DNA from: DATFVA01 sp963774455
Lineage (GTDB): Bacteria; Bacteroidota; Ignavibacteria; Ignavibacteriales; Ignavibacteriaceae
Assembly (NCBI GenBank): GCA_963774455.1
Contig: CAVZFD010000003.1
Coordinates: forward strand, 1-64,000
Length of the DNA: 64,000 nt
Reading direction: 5' to 3'
The notes beneath the pieces were generated by a model that searched no databases, had not been told where the DNA came from, and worked only from the letters and a program-made list of their open reading frames with translations. Position numbers and translations under genes: made by a program. How positions within the stretch are numbered: the first letter of the stretch is position 1; each line of letters opens with the position of its first letter. Shown here piece after piece: positions 61,340-64,000 of the stretch.

Positions 61340-61344
61340 TTTAT

Positions 61345-62424
61345 TTATTCATCAGTGCTTGCCTGAAGTTTTTCTGTTCTGTCTGCCAGTTTTAACTGTT
61401 CAATCAATTCATCAAGGTCACCTTCCATAATATTTGAAAGATTGTACAAAGTTAATCCTATTCTATGATCGGTTACCCTGTTCTGTGGAAAATTATAGGT
61501 CCTTATCTTATCACTTCTATCACCGCTTCCTACCATCAATTTCCTCTGTGCGGAAATTTCAGCCGATTGTTCCTTTAGCTTCTTGTCATACAATCTAGCG
61601 CGAAGCACCTTCATAGCCTTCTGTCTGTTTTTAAGCTGAGATCTTTCGTCCTGGCACTGCACTACGATTCCAGAAGGCAAATGGGTAATCCTGACAGCAG
61701 TTTCTACTTTGTTGACGTTCTGTCCGCCTGCCCCACCTGATCTGTAGATGTCGATTTTCAAATCATTCGGATTTATATCTACCTGTACATCCTCTGCCTC
61801 GGGTAGTACAGCCACTGAAGCTGCTGAAGTATGCACCCGTCCGCTTGCTTCGGTTTCCGGGACTCTCTGCACCCGGTGTACCCCGCTCTCAAATTTCAGG
61901 TCTCCGTAAACATCATTTCCCCCTATAGAAAAAACAGCTTCTTTGATCCCGCCAAGTCCGGTATCATTTATATCCATCAGTTCAATGCGCCAGCCTTTTA
62001 TTTCCGCGTAACGTGTGTACATCCTTAAAAGATTGCCAGCGAATAATGCAGCTTCTTCACCGCCTGTACCGGCTCTAATCTCCATTATGATATCTTTATT
62101 GTCGTTCGGGTCCTTCGGAAGCAGCAGGTATTTGATTTTCTCTTCAAGCTTTTCCTGTTTTTCTTCAAGCTCTTCCAGTTCGGATTCCGCCATTTCAGTT
62201 ATTTCCTTGTCAGAACCCGCATTTATTATTTCTTTGTTCCCCTTTATGTTTTTCAGAACATCACTATACAGCTCATAGGCGTGAACTATATCGATCAGGT
62301 CACTTCTCTCTTTACTGAGATTGACTACCCTATCTCTGTCTGATAGAACATCAGGGTCTGAAAGCTGCTGGTTTATATTCTCAAACCTGTCTTTTATCTT
62401 TTTTAACTTTTCAATAATTTCCAT
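61345..62424 (-). CDS. prfA: Peptide chain release factor 1
   Basis: 359 residues. Catalytic GGQ at 233-235 in RSGGAGGQNVNKVETAVRITHLPSG, and the stop-codon recognition tripeptide of RF1 form P-x-T at 189-191 (PET in VQRVPETEASGRVHTSA; RF2 would have SPF). It terminates translation at UAA and UAG. The PET variant is a mild change from PAT/PVT. Confidence 0.96.
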   Translation of the reverse strand: MEIIEKLKKIKDRFENINQQLSDPDVLSDRDRVVNLSKERSDLIDIVHAYELYSDVLKNIKGNKEIINAGSDKEITEMAESELEELEEKQEKLEEKIKYLLLPKDPNDNKDIIMEIRAGTGGEEAALFAGNLLRMYTRYAEIKGWRIELMDINDTGLGGIKEAVFSIGGNDVYGDLKFESGVHRVQRVPETEASGRVHTSAASVAVLPEAEDVQVDINPNDLKIDIYRSGGAGGQNVNKVETAVRITHLPSGIVVQCQDERSQLKNRQKAMKVLRARLYDKKLKEQSAEISAQRKLMVGSGDRSDKIRTYNFPQNRVTDHRIGLTLYNLSNIMEGDLDELIEQLKLADRTEKLQASTDE

Positions 62425-62448
62425 AACACAAATCTTTGATTAAAAAGG

Positions 62449-62456
62449 CAAATATA
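62449..62456 (-). promoter_or_regulatory. TAnnTTTG -7 box before prfA
   Basis: On the minus strand TATATTTG, an exact TAnnTTTG, 24 bp before the prfA ATG. The -33 element is weak. Confidence 0.45.
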
Positions 62457-62499
62457 ATAAAGTCGATGCCGAATTTCTAAATTATATAACACCATTAAT

Positions 62500-62952
62500 A
62501 TGGATAAGAATAATCCTATGGATACTTTCAAACAGCTTAAAATTATCTTCTTTGCCCTGGCCGCAGGCCAGATTTTTTACTTTGTAGTGTCATTTATCCT
62601 TATTGAGAACGGGACGGTGTTACTGAATAAAGATGTCAGCACGGTGTGGGGATTTATCGTCCCACTGATATTTGTACTTATGGTAGTGGCTTCAAAGGTG
62701 CTTTATAACCGGGCAATAAATTCAAAGATTAAAGCAGGTGATGAAGAAAAGCTAATTACTTACCGTACTTCGAATATTATAAAATTTGCTCTGCTTGAAG
62801 GGGCTAACATTTTCTGTATAACTTTCTATCTCCTTACAAGTGATTTTCTTTATGCCGGGATGTTCATAATAATTATGGGAATATTTTTTGTGAATTACCC
62901 CGGAAAGGAAAAATTTATGGCGGAATTCGGATTGTCCTCTTTTAAGGAGTAA
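62500..62952 (+). CDS. Four-helix membrane protein, unknown function
   Basis: 150 residues with four hydrophobic segments (about 13-35, 46-65, 92-112, 115-132). I recognise no family. The start at 62500 (ATG) or the ATG seven codons later (62518) are both possible. It is divergent from prfA. Similar small DUF-type membrane proteins are common in this phylum. Confidence 0.65.
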   Translation: MDKNNPMDTFKQLKIIFFALAAGQIFYFVVSFILIENGTVLLNKDVSTVWGFIVPLIFVLMVVASKVLYNRAINSKIKAGDEEKLITYRTSNIIKFALLEGANIFCITFYLLTSDFLYAGMFIIIMGIFFVNYPGKEKFMAEFGLSSFKE

Positions 62953-63074
62953 AGCCTGACTTTCAATCATTTATCAGTGAAATTTACTGGCTATGTAATT
63001 TTATAGCCTAAACTGATAATTATAAGTTAGATTTTCTGCTGAAGTTAAAAGAACTCAAAATAAAAGGATTTATC

Positions 63075-64000
63075 ATGAGAATATTTTACAAAGTATTACT
63101 GATTCCATTCTTATTTGTTTTAGTACTCGCCTTTAGATTAAATGCACAGGATAAGGCTGAAATGATAGATGAACTTATGACCCAATATTCAGACCTTGGG
63201 ATGTTTAACGGCTCAGTGCTGGTTGCTGATAACGGAAAAGTGATTTTTGAAAAAGGATACGGATATGCTGATCACGAGTGGCAGGTTCCGAATACAGTTG
63301 ATACAAAATTTGAACTGGGGTCAATTACAAAACAATTTACTGCAGCGCTTATCCTTCAGCTTAATGAAGAGGGGAAGCTGAAACTTGAAGATAAAGTGAC
63401 AGATATCCTGCCATGGTACCCTGCTGAAAACGGCAGCAGGATAACTATACATCAGCTTCTTACCCATACATCCGGAATTCCGAATTATACAGACTTTCCG
63501 GATTTTGTTGAAAAGAGGGCATTCGAGACAATGACTCCCAGGGAACTGGTAAATGCTTTTTCGGAAAAACCTCTGGATTTCGAACCCGGCTTTCAATTCA
63601 GTTATAGTAATTCCGGTTACGTAGTACTGGGAGTTGTAATTGAACAGGTGACAGGAAAAAGTTATGAGGAGGTGCTGAAACAGAAAATACTGAAACCTAT
63701 CGGGATGGATAATTCAGGTTACACAAACCTTCAAAAGATTACCTCTAAAAGAGCTCACGGTTATGAAAACAGGTTTAATCTTTATTCGAATGCGGCTTAC
63801 CTAAATATGTCGTTACCGTATTCAGCTGGAGCGCTTTATTCCACAGTGGAGGACCTATACAAATGGGATCAGGCTTTGTATGGTGATAAAATCCTTTCAA
63901 GTGAGAGCAAACAAAAAATGTTTACCGGTTATATCAAATACTTTAGGGGTAAATATGGATATGGCTGGGATATTGGAAAGGAAGCTATCGACGATAAAGG
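63075..64000 (+). CDS. Serine hydrolase, beta-lactamase (class C-like) family, truncated by window end
   Basis: The ATG at 63075 opens a frame that runs off the right edge. Residues 1-25 (MRIFYKVLLIPFLFVLVLAF...NAQ) form a signal peptide. The penicillin-binding fold follows: active-site SxxK in FELGSITKQFTAALILQ, the block LLTHTSGIPNYTDFPDF, and YSNSGYVVLGVVIEQVTG containing the Y-x-N motif. Family members include AmpC-like beta-lactamases, D-aminopeptidases and esterases. The C-terminal part, with the KTG-like motif, is not in view. Confidence 0.85.
   Translation, partial: MRIFYKVLLIPFLFVLVLAFRLNAQDKAEMIDELMTQYSDLGMFNGSVLVADNGKVIFEKGYGYADHEWQVPNTVDTKFELGSITKQFTAALILQLNEEGKLKLEDKVTDILPWYPAENGSRITIHQLLTHTSGIPNYTDFPDFVEKRAFETMTPRELVNAFSEKPLDFEPGFQFSYSNSGYVVLGVVIEQVTGKSYEEVLKQKILKPIGMDNSGYTNLQKITSKRAHGYENRFNLYSNAAYLNMSLPYSAGALYSTVEDLYKWDQALYGDKILSSESKQKMFTGYIKYFRGKYGYGWDIGKEAIDDK

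Noticed and set aside
1..64000. tRNA, rRNA, riboswitch or prophage genes
   Set aside because: Intergenic regions were read for cloverleaf, rRNA and common riboswitch signatures and for integrase or capsid genes; none was convincing.

Overview
The window reads as chromosome of a free-living, Gram-negative bacterium of the Bacteroidota/Chlorobiota/Ignavibacteriota superphylum, most likely Ignavibacteria-like (inference). The reasons are: promoters carrying the Bacteroidetes-type -7 box TAnnTTTG instead of TATAAT; a PorV-type outer-membrane barrel at the left edge; the BatA, DUF4159 and DUF4175 families; weak Shine-Dalgarno sequences with several TTG/GTG starts; and moderately AT-rich DNA. I see no rRNA, tRNA or CRISPR array.

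Layout. (1) 1-2916: end of an outer-membrane protein, an o-succinylbenzoate synthase/N-succinylamino acid racemase-like enolase, and an M14 carboxypeptidase. (2) 2913-9859, minus strand: a complete SUF iron-sulfur operon sufBCDSU-sufT-bacilliredoxin with an Rrf2 regulator at its 3' end. (3) 9860-10778: a GC-rich degenerate minisatellite. (4) 10779-22726: a surface-glycan locus (GT2 with an odd RGG-like tail, YfhO-like protein, Wzx-type flippase, three GT4 enzymes, several methyltransferases). (5) 22854-25751: a compact type III polyketide synthase / methyltransferase / FAD-oxidoreductase cassette, probably making a modified phenolic lipid or pyrone. (6) 25807-33653: an orphan GroES-like gene, a small membrane protein, and two paralogous three-gene pilin-like operons facing each other. 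Between them lie a decayed group II intron and a decayed copy of the groES/small-membrane-gene junction; an NtrC-type regulator follows. One operon has a plausible sigma-54 promoter. (7) 33805-46807: aconitase, a decayed hicBA toxin-antitoxin pair, a GT-C/TPR membrane protein, a BatA/VWA protein, HflX, an aromatic amino acid ammonia-lyase gene split by a one-base frameshift and carrying Ala-Cys-Gly instead of Ala-Ser-Gly, RmuC, GNAT and a methyltransferase. (8) 46808-50008: two nearly identical direct copies of an IS110-family element, both inserted in a TTCAAT-type simple repeat. Each has a 320-bp non-coding end that could encode a bridge/seek RNA. (9) 49996-64000: EVE-domain protein, a second GC-rich gene-free island, DUF4159+DUF4175, a CDF metal transporter, a signalling cassette (PAS histidine kinase, NtrC-type regulator, STAS protein, REC-REC-SpoIIE phosphatase), release factor 1, a small membrane protein, and a truncated serine beta-lactamase-like hydrolase.

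The least explained parts are the mirrored pilin-like modules with the scar between them, the IS110 pair with its repeat targeting and candidate guide RNA, and the two GC-rich islands. All calls come from reading sequence and family memory; no database search was run.
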